From Streptomyces sp. SKN60 (GTDB taxonomy: Bacteria > Actinomycetota > Actinomycetes > Streptomycetales > Streptomycetaceae): a stretch of 64,000 nucleotides of DNA. A model generated the notes under the pieces. It ran no database searches. It saw nothing but the letters and a program-made list of their open reading frames with translations, and was not told the origin of the DNA. The stretch is from the NCBI RefSeq assembly GCF_026236535.1, contig NZ_JAHTMW010000031.1:1-64000 (forward strand), given 5' to 3'. The position numbers and the translations under genes are program-made. The stretch's first letter is position 1; each line of letters opens with the position of its first letter. Of the stretch, positions 23,592 to 32,408 are shown one piece after another.

Positions 23592-26165
23592 TCAGAAGTC
23601 CGGGTCCCAGGCGGGCGTCGTGGTGGGCGCGTTCGGGGCGTCGGGTCCGGGGCCGTGCGGGCCGCCCGTGGTGGGCGGCAGGGCGTCCCCGGCCGGGGCG
23701 GAGCCGCCGGTCCGGCCGGGCCGCCCGGTGCGACCGGTCCTGCCCGGCCGGCCCGTACCGCCGCGGCGGGCTCCGGGGAGCAGCCGGCCGGCGGGTATGC
23801 GGCCGCGGGCTGCCGGGCGGCGGTCCCGTACGACCAGCTCGCACTCGTCCACGGCGACCGGCTGGCCGGCACGGATCGACGTCTCCCGGCCCCGGTGCGG
23901 GCGGAACAGCAGCTCGCCCGCGCCGGTCCGGCGCAGCCGGTGCGCCCCGCCGCCCCGGGACCCGCGCCGCAGGGTGGGCGCGGCGCCGCGCGGCTGGTCG
24001 ATGCCGAACTCGTACTCCCCGCCCGGGCTCTGTCCGGCGTGCACGACCAGCGTGTGCAGGACGACCCCGTCCCTGAGGAGTTCGATCCGCACCCCGGTCA
24101 GGTCCTTCGTCCGCCGGCCGACGGCGATGCGTACGGCGGCCACGGCGGCGAGCAGGACGAGCGCGATCGCGCCGCCGACGACGTACGGCCACCAGCGGTC
24201 CCACCAGGTGGGCGGCGCCTCGACGCGGACGTCGAGGAAGACGGCGTCGAGCTTGCTGTCGCCGCGCCCGGTGTCCAGGACGACGAGCCGGCCGCCGAGC
24301 GCCCCCAGCGGGGCGTCCTTGCCGACGGTGAGGGTGAACTCGGCGCGGGTCGCCGGGCCGGGCTGGGCGACGACGGTCGCCGGGGCGAGCGCAAGGCCGG
24401 AACCGGGCCCGGAGTTGGCCCCTGTTCCGCCCGGTTCGTCCTCCAGGGCGAGGCGGAGGGTGTGCGGGGCGCTGTCGTGGTTGGTGAGGTCGACCCAGCC
24501 GTGCACGGTGTCGCCGGGGTGCACGGTGACCCGGTCGACGGAGACCTGGGCCTCCAGGAGCGGGGTGCCCTGGGTGACGGTGGTGTGGAAGGGGCGCCGG
24601 TCGGAGGTGACGCCCGGCGCGGCCATGTCCGCGACGATCTCCAGGTCGCCGGTGGCGGTGGCCGGCACGGTGAGCCGGCCGGTGAAGCGGACGTCCCCGG
24701 CCGTGCGGTCGGGTGCCTTTCCGTCGTCGGCGAGGCGGACGGTGACCGGGGCGAAGCCGCCGTCGCCGGTGATCCGGGCGCTCACGGTGACGCCCTGCAG
24801 CTGGCGCGGGTCGGTGATGACGACGCCGCGCCGGGTCTGCATCCGCACCTCGACCACGGCCTCCTGGCCGGCGCGCGGCGCGACCGGGTCGAGGACCACG
24901 GCGGACCGCAGCCTGCCCTGCCAGATGGCCCGTACGGCGACCTCGCGGTCCCGGTGCCCCTCCGGGGCCTCGATGTGCACCCGCCAGCGGCCGGGCAGCG
25001 GGTTGCGCACGCGCAGCGCCTCGACCGGCCCGTCGGCACCGCTGACCTCGAAGGCCGAGCCGTCGAAGTCGCCGCGGGTGGGCACCGGCCGGTTCCGCGG
25101 GTCGAAGTAGGTGACCCGCACCTTCGGGTCGTGCTTGGCCACGGTGAGGGAGCCGTCGGTGGCGATCGGCGGGATGGTCACGAAGAGGTCGGCGGGCGGC
25201 TTGCCGGCGGTGCCGTCCACGATGCTGGCGCAGCGTGCGGCGGCGAAGGTCTCCTGGAGCGCCTTGTCGATCTGGCCGGAGCCGGCGACCACTCGCATCC
25301 GGGGCGCGGAGCCGGGCACCTCGGAGCAGGCGCCGCGGTAGCCGCCCTCGGCCATCGCGGTGAGCGCCGCCCGGTCGATCTCGCCGCCGAAGCCCAGCGG
25401 CCAGATCTGCACCCCGGCCGCGCGGGCCCGGGCCAGCTCCTCGGCCAGCCGCTTCTCGCCGTTGGACTGGCGGCTGGGCGCGTCCGTGCCGTACTCGGGG
25501 CTGTCGCTGACGTCGAGCCGGCCGTCGGTCAGCAGGAAGACCACCTTGGGGGTCTTCGGTGCCGCGGGCGCCCCCGGGTTCTTCGCCGGGCCGCCGTCGC
25601 CTGCCGTGCCGCCGTTCTCGGTGAGCCGGGTGACGGCCTGTCGGACGGCCGCCGGGAAGTCGGTGCCGGGGCCGAGCCGGGCCCGGTCGCGGCGGTTGAG
25701 CTGCTTGACGCAGTCGCTGAGCCGCTGGCGTCCGGCGGCGTCGACGACGGCGAGCGGGCAGACCTCGTTGACCGGCGACTGGCCGGCCTTCTCGGAGCTG
25801 CCGAAGCCGATGACGGCGGCCCGGGAGCGTTCGGAGATCTCGCCCTGGCCGATCAGCGCGGCGGCCTCGGTCTCCCGGGCCAGGTCCTGGTCGGCCAGGC
25901 TCTCCGACTGGTCGACGAGGACGACGAAGTCGATCGGGTCGGCGCCCTCGGCGGGGTCGGCCGCCGCCGCGCGCGCGGGCAGAGCGCCGGCCGGGCCGGC
26001 GAGCGGCCCGGCGACGACGAGCAGCGCGGCGGCGAGCAGCGTCCCGCCGGTCCTGAGGCTCCGCCCGACGGCCCGTCCGATGTCTCGGCGGGTGCTCGGG
26101 CGGGCGCTCGGGCGGTGGTTCTGCGGCGGGGTGCGCCACGGCTTCGACTGCACGGTCACCTTCAT
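23592..26165 (-). CDS. secreted/membrane vWA-domain protein
   Basis: 857 aa. A hydrophobic segment at about residues 40-58 precedes an Ala-rich stretch, consistent with an export signal or anchor. The vWA domain starts at about 77 with a complete MIDAS metal site start DQSES (D85, S87, S89) and later FLLTDGRLD. Beta-rich Ig-like segments follow to about 630, then a membrane helix in WWPYVVGGAIALVLL, and a cytoplasmic tail rich in Arg/Gly/Pro. It probably binds a protein ligand outside the membrane and signals inward. It starts 7 bp after the preceding stop. Confidence 0.8.
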   Translation of the reverse strand: MKVTVQSKPWRTPPQNHRPSARPSTRRDIGRAVGRSLRTGGTLLAAALLVVAGPLAGPAGALPARAAAADPAEGADPIDFVVLVDQSESLADQDLARETEAAALIGQGEISERSRAAVIGFGSSEKAGQSPVNEVCPLAVVDAAGRQRLSDCVKQLNRRDRARLGPGTDFPAAVRQAVTRLTENGGTAGDGGPAKNPGAPAAPKTPKVVFLLTDGRLDVSDSPEYGTDAPSRQSNGEKRLAEELARARAAGVQIWPLGFGGEIDRAALTAMAEGGYRGACSEVPGSAPRMRVVAGSGQIDKALQETFAAARCASIVDGTAGKPPADLFVTIPPIATDGSLTVAKHDPKVRVTYFDPRNRPVPTRGDFDGSAFEVSGADGPVEALRVRNPLPGRWRVHIEAPEGHRDREVAVRAIWQGRLRSAVVLDPVAPRAGQEAVVEVRMQTRRGVVITDPRQLQGVTVSARITGDGGFAPVTVRLADDGKAPDRTAGDVRFTGRLTVPATATGDLEIVADMAAPGVTSDRRPFHTTVTQGTPLLEAQVSVDRVTVHPGDTVHGWVDLTNHDSAPHTLRLALEDEPGGTGANSGPGSGLALAPATVVAQPGPATRAEFTLTVGKDAPLGALGGRLVVLDTGRGDSKLDAVFLDVRVEAPPTWWDRWWPYVVGGAIALVLLAAVAAVRIAVGRRTKDLTGVRIELLRDGVVLHTLVVHAGQSPGGEYEFGIDQPRGAAPTLRRGSRGGGAHRLRRTGAGELLFRPHRGRETSIRAGQPVAVDECELVVRDRRPAARGRIPAGRLLPGARRGGTGRPGRTGRTGRPGRTGGSAPAGDALPPTTGGPHGPGPDAPNAPTTTPAWDPDF

Positions 26166-26172
26166 GGGCGTG

Positions 26173-26745
26173 TCACCACAGTTCGCTGAGGAGGGCCAGG
26201 AGGGCGCCGAGCACGAGGGCGGCGACGCCCAGCCGCAGCCATCGGTACTTGGCGGCGAGGACGAGGCCGTGGACGCTCGCCTGGTCCAGGAGCCAGCCGG
26301 TGGCGTCCGGTCCTGCGGCCTCCAGGCGGGTGCGCAGGGCGTCCGCCGAGGTGCCGGAGACGAGCGTGCGGAGCAGGGTGCGTTCGGCGCCGGGCCGGGT
26401 GCGGGGCAGCACGACGGAGACCAGCATCAGCACGCCGGCGGTCCACAGCGCTCCGGCGGCGACGAGCAGGACGCGGCCGGCGCCGCCGGGCAGCGGGCCG
26501 TGGTCGCGGGAGAAGACGATCGCGAGGAAGGCGAGCGCGCCGGACAGCAGGATCGCGGCCTTGGTGTCGGCACGGCCGATGTCCTCGCGGACGGTGGTCA
26601 GCAACTGCTCGGCCATCCGCCGCAGTTCGCCCGGCTCCGGCGCCTCGGCGGGACGGGCGGGGCGGGCCGGGGTCGCCGCGGGTGCGGGTACGGGTGCGGG
26701 CTCGGGTACGGGCGTGGGGGCGGTGCCCCCGGTCGGGGTGCTCAT
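26173..26745 (-). CDS. Pycsar-effector-like membrane protein (PycTM/DUF5706 type)
   Basis: 190 aa. After a Pro/Ala-rich leader of about 35 residues comes a helix (RRMAEQLLTTVREDI) and the hallmark GRADTKAAILLSGALAFL, leading into TM1, with TM2 at about 91-112 and a last helix at 170-188. This order (amphipathic helix, DTKA at the membrane entry, two helices, third at the C-terminus) is that of the Pycsar-effector membrane family. In Pycsar defence such proteins respond to cyclic pyrimidine nucleotides and damage the membrane. A cyclase-like gene starts the same operon. ATG overlaps the upstream stop. Confidence 0.65.
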   Translation of the reverse strand: MSTPTGGTAPTPVPEPAPVPAPAATPARPARPAEAPEPGELRRMAEQLLTTVREDIGRADTKAAILLSGALAFLAIVFSRDHGPLPGGAGRVLLVAAGALWTAGVLMLVSVVLPRTRPGAERTLLRTLVSGTSADALRTRLEAAGPDATGWLLDQASVHGLVLAAKYRWLRLGVAALVLGALLALLSELW

Positions 26746-28016
26746 TCGTCGTCCCAGTCGTCGAACGCGTCGCTCGGCTGGGAGCGGGGAGCGTCGTGGC
26801 GGTCGCGGTCGCGGGCGTCGTACGGGTCGTCGTACGGATCGGGCCCGGACGCGGGCCGGACGTCGGTCGGCTCGTAGATCCGCCGGTCCTGGGGCGCCGC
26901 CTCCGGCGCGGGCTCGTCGTCCCAGTGGGGCGCGGCGGGCTCGGGCCGGGCGGGCTCCAGGGCGCGCCGGCCGGAGCCGCGGTCGCCGTCCAGGACCTGG
27001 GAGGCAACGCCGCCGAGGATGGCGCCGGTGGAGCCGCGCAGATGCTGCAGGACCTGGAAGGCCTGCTCGTCGATCTCGTGGCGTTCGAGCACGCCCGCGT
27101 CGAGGAGCTTGGTGAAGACGGTGAGCAGGTCCGCCTGGCCCTCGCGCTTCTCGCGCTGGAGCTGGGTGCGGATCTCCCATTCCCGATCGGGGTTGCTCGC
27201 CATGTGGTGGGCGATCTGGGCCAGGTCACCGCTCCGGAAGACGGCCATCAGCGCCTCGGCGCGGGCCTCGATCCGCTTGCGGTCCCACGCCTCCTGGCGC
27301 AGTTCGCGCTCGGCGACCCGGGCGTCGGAGCCGCTGGCGACGCCGGCCTGGTCGCCCCGGGCCACCTCGATCCTGGTCTGCTCGGCCAGGTCGAAGAAGA
27401 CGTAGACCTGGGTGCGCAGTCCGATGTCCCGGCCGATGACGAGCCGGCCGGAGGCCAGTTCGTCCCGGACGGCCTCGTCGGCGCGCTGGGCCTCGGTGAG
27501 CCGGAAGCGGCGGGACAGCGAGCGCAGCCCGTCGAGCAGGTCGTCGTGCAGCAGCTCGGCCACGTTCCACGCCTGTTCGCGGACCACGAGGTAGGGGTCC
27601 TCGACCGTCCACTGGATCCGGACCCGGACGTCGAACCAGGAGCCGTCGCCGGCGGCGGGCAGCCGCAGCGCGAACTCGGTGATGTTGCGGCCCAGTTGCA
27701 CCTCGAAGACGGTGTACGGGGGGCGGAGCAGCGGCTTGTCGACGTCGTCCGTCCGGTCCGGCCACACGATCCGGTGCCCGCCGTTGCGGTAGAGCAGGAC
27801 CGCCGCGATCTGTCCGCTGGTGCGGCGGTACGGGGGCGCGCTCTCGCGCAGCAGCGGTCCGAGCGGCCCGGTGCCCGAGCCGTCCCCCGCCTCGGCTCCG
27901 CCCGCCGCCGGTGCCGGCGACTTCCGCTCCTGGGCGGGGTCCGCCCGCCGCTCGCGGCGCTCGCGCAGGCCGTCCGGCTCGCGGCGGACCTGCCCCTCCT
28001 CCTGCGGCCCGTTCAT
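26742..28016 (-). CDS. SPFH/band-7-like protein with acidic tail
   Basis: 424 aa, tentative assignment. A charged leader rich in Arg/Glu is followed by beta-rich residues (VFEVQLGRNITEFALRLP; VRVRIQWTVEDPYLVV) and a long helical stretch (AERELRQEAWDRKRIEARAEAL) as in SPFH proteins, which assemble at membranes as rings. No N-terminal membrane helix is seen, unlike classical SPFH proteins. The last 80 residues are acidic and Pro/Asp/Tyr-rich, ending DAFDDWDDE. It overlaps both neighbours by ATGA. A scaffold role linking the NTPase and the membrane effector is inferred. Confidence 0.5.
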   Translation of the reverse strand: MNGPQEEGQVRREPDGLRERRERRADPAQERKSPAPAAGGAEAGDGSGTGPLGPLLRESAPPYRRTSGQIAAVLLYRNGGHRIVWPDRTDDVDKPLLRPPYTVFEVQLGRNITEFALRLPAAGDGSWFDVRVRIQWTVEDPYLVVREQAWNVAELLHDDLLDGLRSLSRRFRLTEAQRADEAVRDELASGRLVIGRDIGLRTQVYVFFDLAEQTRIEVARGDQAGVASGSDARVAERELRQEAWDRKRIEARAEALMAVFRSGDLAQIAHHMASNPDREWEIRTQLQREKREGQADLLTVFTKLLDAGVLERHEIDEQAFQVLQHLRGSTGAILGGVASQVLDGDRGSGRRALEPARPEPAAPHWDDEPAPEAAPQDRRIYEPTDVRPASGPDPYDDPYDARDRDRHDAPRSQPSDAFDDWDDE

Positions 28017-30343
28017 CGGTGCGCTCCTTCCGCGACGGCGTCCCACATGCGGCGCGCCGCGCTCTTGTCCAGGGGCCGGTCCCGGTCCCGTACCAGGTCG
28101 TTGAGAAGCCCGCGGAGCCGGTCCCGGTCGCGGCGCTCGACGGAGATCAGGGGCAGCAGCCCGCAGACGAGGTCGAGGGCGGTGGGGTCCTTGGCGGCTC
28201 GGCGCAGCAGGCTGCCCAGGCCGTCGAGGGCGGCCTCGCCCGCCCTCGCGGTGACGAGGCTGTGCCGCAGCAGCCCGCCGAGGACCGGGGCGAGGTCGGG
28301 CCGGGTCGCGAGCAGCGCGACCATCAGCGGCCGGGCGGCGTGCTCGTCGAGTTCGGGGACGTCCCGCAGGCCCCACAGATAGGTGGTGCGGGTGGTGAGG
28401 CTGCGGATCACGGTCAGGTGCACGAGGTTGGCCAGGTTCTGCCGCCCGTCGGCGAGCCAGCGCCGCATCCGGCGAAGGACCGGATCGGGGTCGCCGGAGG
28501 CGAGCAGCCGGGTGACGCTGAACGAGGCCGGCACGAGGACGTCGAAGTCGGTCGGCTCCTGCTCGCGGACGACGCGGGCGACGGCGTCGAGCGAGCCGCG
28601 CAGGCCGCCGGCCGCGTACTCGTAGCCATGGGTGAGCAGCGCGGTGTCGCGCAGCTGCGGGTCGTCCGAGGCGGCCCAGTCCTTGAGGGTGGCGGCGACG
28701 GCGGGCCGCACCTCGGGGTCGCGGGCCGCCTCGGCGAGGGCGGTCGCCGCCGCCATCCGGGCCACCGGGTCGTCGGTGCCGGCGAGCGGCGCGACCAGTT
28801 CGTGGTAGCCGTGGATCCAGTCCCAGGAACAGAGCACTCCGGCCGCGATGGAGGCCCGCACCCACACCTCGGGGCGGGGGTCGTCGCACAGGCCGCGCAG
28901 CCAGCGGGCGACCGGTCCGCGCACGTTGTGGTAGCCGTGCCAGACCTCGGCGAGGACGGCGGTGGCGAGCGCCGTGCCCTGGAAGCGGACGGCGCGCACC
29001 GGCACCTTGGCCCGGCCGAGGTCGAGCTCGCCGTCCTCCAGGACGGACCGGGCGAGCACCGGCCGGTGCTCGGCGTGGGTGCCGAACAGGCGCCGTCCCG
29101 CCGGGTGTTCGGGGTCGAGGGTGACGGCGAGCTCCCAGGCGAGGAGCTCGGCGGCCTCGGTGGCGATGCTGTAGGCGGAGCCGTCGAAGACGGCCACGGC
29201 GATCCGAAAGGCGGCGGCGTTGAGCAGCGGCAGGGCCTCGGGCAGGGTGCCGGGCCGGTCCGCACCCGCGAACCAGTCGCGGGCCTGGGCCCGTACGAAG
29301 GAGGCGCACTCCGCGAGGAGTTGCTCGTCGGTGAGGGTGCCGCGGCGGTGTCCGGCGAGGTGGTCGGCGAGCTGGGCGGCCTCGCGCGGCCGCAGCTCCT
29401 CCAGGCCGAGGGCGTCGACGACGTCGGCGCGGACCGCGAGGGCCCGGGCCTCGGCCGTGGCCTCCTCGGGCGCGCCGCGCAGCAGCAGCCGCAGATGGCG
29501 GTGGAGGACGTCGGCGGCGGGCGGCGGCGCGCAGTACATCCCGTACCGGCCGCGCAGCAGCCGGTCGGCCAGGTCGCCGTTGCCGAGGACGACCACCGCG
29601 TAGCCGTCGACGCCGCGGAGCAGGTCGGCGAAGCGGTCGAGGTGCAGCTCGGACAGGCGCACCGGAGGGCGCCGGGCCGGTTCGCCGCGCTCGCCGCCCC
29701 GGCCGTGGCGGCGCCCGTCCTCGGCGCGGACGACATCGTCCGGGCGGTGTTCGAGGAGGTGGCCGGCCTTCTCGTGGAGGGCGTCGGCGGTGATCTCGTC
29801 GACCCCGTGCCGGGGGTCGAGCCGGTGGACCCGCCGCCCGGTCTGCTCGGCGAGCAGCGCGAGGGCGGTGGCGGTGCGGCCGCTGCCCGGCTCGCCGCAC
29901 AGCACCAGGACGCGGTGGCTGCGCAGCCGGTCCTTCATGCGCTGGTAGCCGTCCGTCTCGCAGTACACGTCGTCGAGGTGGTCGAGGGTCTCGGCCGGGA
30001 CCGCGCCCTGCACGAAGTGCGGACGGTCGCCGAGCAGCAGCTCGTACCGGTCGCCGTAGTGGACGTGGGCGTCGCGGCCGGCGGCCGTGCGGTGGTCGCC
30101 CGGCGAGCCCTGCCCCAGGGAGCGGCGCGCGGCGCGCGCGGTCCCGGCGCCGCCGGTGGTGCCCGCGCCGCCGAGCGGGCTGCGGTCGGCCCGGTCGAAG
30201 GGATTCGGCTCCCGGGCCGCGTCGCCGGACGGGCCGTCGCCGGTCGTCGACGGCGTCCCAGGGGTGCCTCCCTGGGCCTCGTCGGCCTTGGGCTCCGCGT
30301 CGGGTGCCGCACCGCCGCCGTGGTCGAGGTCGTCGTCGCTCAT
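28013..30343 (-). CDS. STAND-like NTPase with HEAT-type repeats
   Basis: 776 aa. A disordered leader (1-85) holds the short motif AGRDAHVHYGDRY (88-100). The Walker A is GEPGSGRT (150-157), with Arg156 in the place of the invariant Lys. The hydrophobic strand YAVVVLGNGD is a possible Walker B or sensor region. The C-terminal half is made of helical pairs (PEVWVRASIAAG; DPVARMAAATALAEAARDP; DPQLRDTALLTHG) resembling HEAT repeats. This is the NOD-plus-superstructure layout of signal-sensing NTPases. It overlaps the cyclase-like gene upstream and the SPFH-like gene downstream by ATGA. Confidence 0.65.
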   Translation of the reverse strand: MSDDDLDHGGGAAPDAEPKADEAQGGTPGTPSTTGDGPSGDAAREPNPFDRADRSPLGGAGTTGGAGTARAARRSLGQGSPGDHRTAAGRDAHVHYGDRYELLLGDRPHFVQGAVPAETLDHLDDVYCETDGYQRMKDRLRSHRVLVLCGEPGSGRTATALALLAEQTGRRVHRLDPRHGVDEITADALHEKAGHLLEHRPDDVVRAEDGRRHGRGGERGEPARRPPVRLSELHLDRFADLLRGVDGYAVVVLGNGDLADRLLRGRYGMYCAPPPAADVLHRHLRLLLRGAPEEATAEARALAVRADVVDALGLEELRPREAAQLADHLAGHRRGTLTDEQLLAECASFVRAQARDWFAGADRPGTLPEALPLLNAAAFRIAVAVFDGSAYSIATEAAELLAWELAVTLDPEHPAGRRLFGTHAEHRPVLARSVLEDGELDLGRAKVPVRAVRFQGTALATAVLAEVWHGYHNVRGPVARWLRGLCDDPRPEVWVRASIAAGVLCSWDWIHGYHELVAPLAGTDDPVARMAAATALAEAARDPEVRPAVAATLKDWAASDDPQLRDTALLTHGYEYAAGGLRGSLDAVARVVREQEPTDFDVLVPASFSVTRLLASGDPDPVLRRMRRWLADGRQNLANLVHLTVIRSLTTRTTYLWGLRDVPELDEHAARPLMVALLATRPDLAPVLGGLLRHSLVTARAGEAALDGLGSLLRRAAKDPTALDLVCGLLPLISVERRDRDRLRGLLNDLVRDRDRPLDKSAARRMWDAVAEGAHR

Positions 30344-31473
30344 GCCCGCTCCTCCCGCCCGCCGTCCTGGTGGCCGCCGCCCTCGCCGTACGTGTGCTCG
30401 CGCCGCTCCTCAGGGACGCCGGCGTACGAGTCGTCGGCGTCCGGGTCCTCGTCGTCCCAGTCCGGCTCCCACTCCTCCTCCGGCACGTCGTCACCCGTGC
30501 GCCCGCGCGAGCCCCCGTCGCGCGCCCCCGGACGCGCCGACCCGCCCGGCTCCCCGCCCCTCGTACCGTCCCGCTCCCCGTCCCGCGTCTCGTTGCGGAT
30601 GCCGGTGATCGGGCCGTGGATCGTGGTGGCCTCGATCACCTGGATGTCGCGGCCCGCCGTGAACGTCCTGCTTCCAGCAGGGGCCTTGGGCCTGGGCTCG
30701 GCGGTGCCGGGCGGTGAGCCGTCCCCCCGCGACGGCCCACCGCCGGTCTGTGGTGACCCGTCCGGCCGCGGTCCCGGCGCGGCGGCGCGCGGGGCGCCGG
30801 CCAGGGCGGGCGGCTCGGGCAGGCCCGGCACGTGGAACCAGGCGTCCTCGTGGGTCTCCTTGGCCACCACCGGGGCCCGCCGGTAGCGGTCCGGCTCGAC
30901 GAAACGGCCGCCCTCGATCACCACGTTCCGGTAGAGCGAGTCCGAGACGACGATCAGCAGATCGACCTCAGGGGCCTCCGTCATCACCTGGCGGGCGGGC
31001 GCGCTGTCGCACAGCCGGCAGGCCAGGTCCACGGCCCGCCCGACCAGGCCGCGCCCGTCGTCGAGGACGAGCCCGGCGTTCATGCCGACCCGCAGCCGCA
31101 GCCTCCGGCCCCCACCCCCGCTCCCGCCGCCGCTCCCGCTCCCCGCTCCCCCGCCTCCGTGGAGGGCGTTGTACGCGCGCAGGACGGCGTGCAGGGTGGC
31201 GATCCAGCGTCCGACCATGAGGGCCGGGGGCACGTCCGGGCGGAGCGCGGCGAGGATGCCGTCGCCGCGGTCCTCCTGGTGCACGGTGCCGGGCTCGACG
31301 CCGACGGAGGCGTACGCCTCTCCGAAGGCCTCGTACATGGCGGCCCGGACGAGCCGTTTCTCGTCCATGCCGAGGCGCCCGGAGCCGACGACGTCCCCGA
31401 AGACGACGAGCCGGTGGAGGGCACCCGCGCTCGCCCCCACATCCGCTCCCGTGCTGGCTCCCGTACTGGTCAC
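30340..31473 (-). CDS. class III nucleotide cyclase-like protein
   Basis: 377 aa. Residues 19-180 follow the class III cyclase fold: FGDVVGSG with metal-binding Asp27, HQEDRGDG with the second Asp71, RVGMNAGLV, and GRAVDLACRL where Arg153 (transition-state position) is kept but the usual Asn is Asp149. A Gly/Ser linker (106-122) interrupts the domain. The second half is Pro-rich, carries TFTAGRDIQVIEATTIHGPI near 270-289 and ends in an acidic tail. GTG 31473 follows GAGGAG. It is the first gene of the operon and probably makes a cyclic nucleotide read by the PycTM-like protein; the product is unknown. Confidence 0.65.
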   Translation of the reverse strand: MTSTGASTGADVGASAGALHRLVVFGDVVGSGRLGMDEKRLVRAAMYEAFGEAYASVGVEPGTVHQEDRGDGILAALRPDVPPALMVGRWIATLHAVLRAYNALHGGGGAGSGSGGGSGGGGRRLRLRVGMNAGLVLDDGRGLVGRAVDLACRLCDSAPARQVMTEAPEVDLLIVVSDSLYRNVVIEGGRFVEPDRYRRAPVVAKETHEDAWFHVPGLPEPPALAGAPRAAAPGPRPDGSPQTGGGPSRGDGSPPGTAEPRPKAPAGSRTFTAGRDIQVIEATTIHGPITGIRNETRDGERDGTRGGEPGGSARPGARDGGSRGRTGDDVPEEEWEPDWDDEDPDADDSYAGVPEERREHTYGEGGGHQDGGREERA

Positions 31474-31595
31474 TCGGACTCCTCTGATGTCGTTCAGGCG
31501 GTTCCGTCGTGCGGAGGTCAAGGGCCCTTGCCGCCCCGCGCCCTGGCCTTGGTGGTGGTCACGGGTCCAGCGTGGCTGCTTTCGCACCAGGGCGA

Positions 31596-31609
31596 TGTAG
31601 CCGTTTACA
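31596..31609. promoter_or_regulatory. weak Crp/Fnr-type inverted repeat
   Basis: TGTA-N6-TACA lies at the junction between the crp-like gene end and the operon that begins with the cyclase, about 125 bp upstream of the cyclase start. The half-site and spacing resemble Crp/Fnr palindromes, but the match is short and overlaps the crp stop codon. Confidence 0.25.
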
Positions 31610-32363
31610 CAGCCGGGGGTTGTTTGTCCGACGAATGTGCGCCGGGGTGTGCGCGCCCCTGCGCGAGCAGCACGAGCAGGGACATGTCGACGACGACCAC
31701 GGTGCGTTGGGCGGTGCGGACGACCCCTTGCTCGCGCAGCAGCCGCAGCGCCTTGGCCACGGCTTCGCGGGTCGCCCCGATGGCCGCCGCCAGATCGTGC
31801 TGGGGCAGCGGCAGTTCGAGTACGGTGCCGGACTCGGCGCGCCGGCCCGCCCGTTCGGCGAGTTCGACGAGCCGGGCGGCGAGCCGCTGGAGGACGGTTT
31901 CGGAGGCCAGCGAGCGGCGCTCGACGTCGGCGCTGCGCAGTCGGGTGGCGAGCTGGCGCATGATCAGCGAGGTGGCGTGCGGCCGGGCGGCGAGGAAGCG
32001 CCGGAACCGGTCGCCGGAGATCGCGACGGCCTCGACCCGGCCGAGCGCGGTGACGGTGGCGCTGCGCGGCCGGCGGTCGACGGCCGCGAGGTCGCCGACC
32101 ACCTCGCCGGCCCCGCGCAGCGCCAGGATCAGCCGGGCGCCGCGTTCGGTGCCGACCGAGACGACCGACCAGCCGGAGAGCAGGGCGAGGACGAACGCGG
32201 TGGTGTCCCGCTCCCGGATCATCACGTCACCGGGTTCGTAGGTGCGCGGGGCGCCCTCCGCGAGCAGCGCGCGGCGGTCGGCCGCGGGGAGGGCGTGCAG
32301 GAAGGACCGGTCCTGGCCGAAAAGACTCAACGGTCGCTCACACCCCCGCACGACTTCGCGCAT
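31605..32363 (-). CDS. Crp/Fnr-family regulator
   Basis: About 252 aa. An N-terminal cyclic-nucleotide-binding-type beta roll (YEPGDVMIRERDT; LILALRGAGEVVGDLAAVDRRPRSATVTAL) is joined by a long helix to a winged helix with recognition helix LAAAIGATREAVAKALRLLREQG. The start is uncertain: ATG 32363 is used here, but TTG at 32393 or codons nearer FGQDRSFLHAL are possible because no good ribosome site is seen. It sits 131 bp upstream of, and on the same strand as, the cyclase-headed operon, so it may sense the cyclase product or control the operon. This link is inferred. Confidence 0.8.
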   Translation of the reverse strand: MREVVRGCERPLSLFGQDRSFLHALPAADRRALLAEGAPRTYEPGDVMIRERDTTAFVLALLSGWSVVSVGTERGARLILALRGAGEVVGDLAAVDRRPRSATVTALGRVEAVAISGDRFRRFLAARPHATSLIMRQLATRLRSADVERRSLASETVLQRLAARLVELAERAGRRAESGTVLELPLPQHDLAAAIGATREAVAKALRLLREQGVVRTAQRTVVVVDMSLLVLLAQGRAHPGAHSSDKQPPAV

Positions 32364-32408
32364 TCGCGTGCTTGTTCCCACATCAACGAGCAACCAGAGT
32401 CACATTGT

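Noticed and set aside
20203..26139. 1978-codon open frame on the minus strand
   Set aside because: Out of frame with the tubulin-like and vWA genes and entirely Arg/Pro-rich, with no motif.
32364..32393. TTG 32393 as the start of the Crp/Fnr protein
   Set aside because: No ribosome site and the added residues are outside the family fold; ATG 32363 was used, though the true start could be further down.
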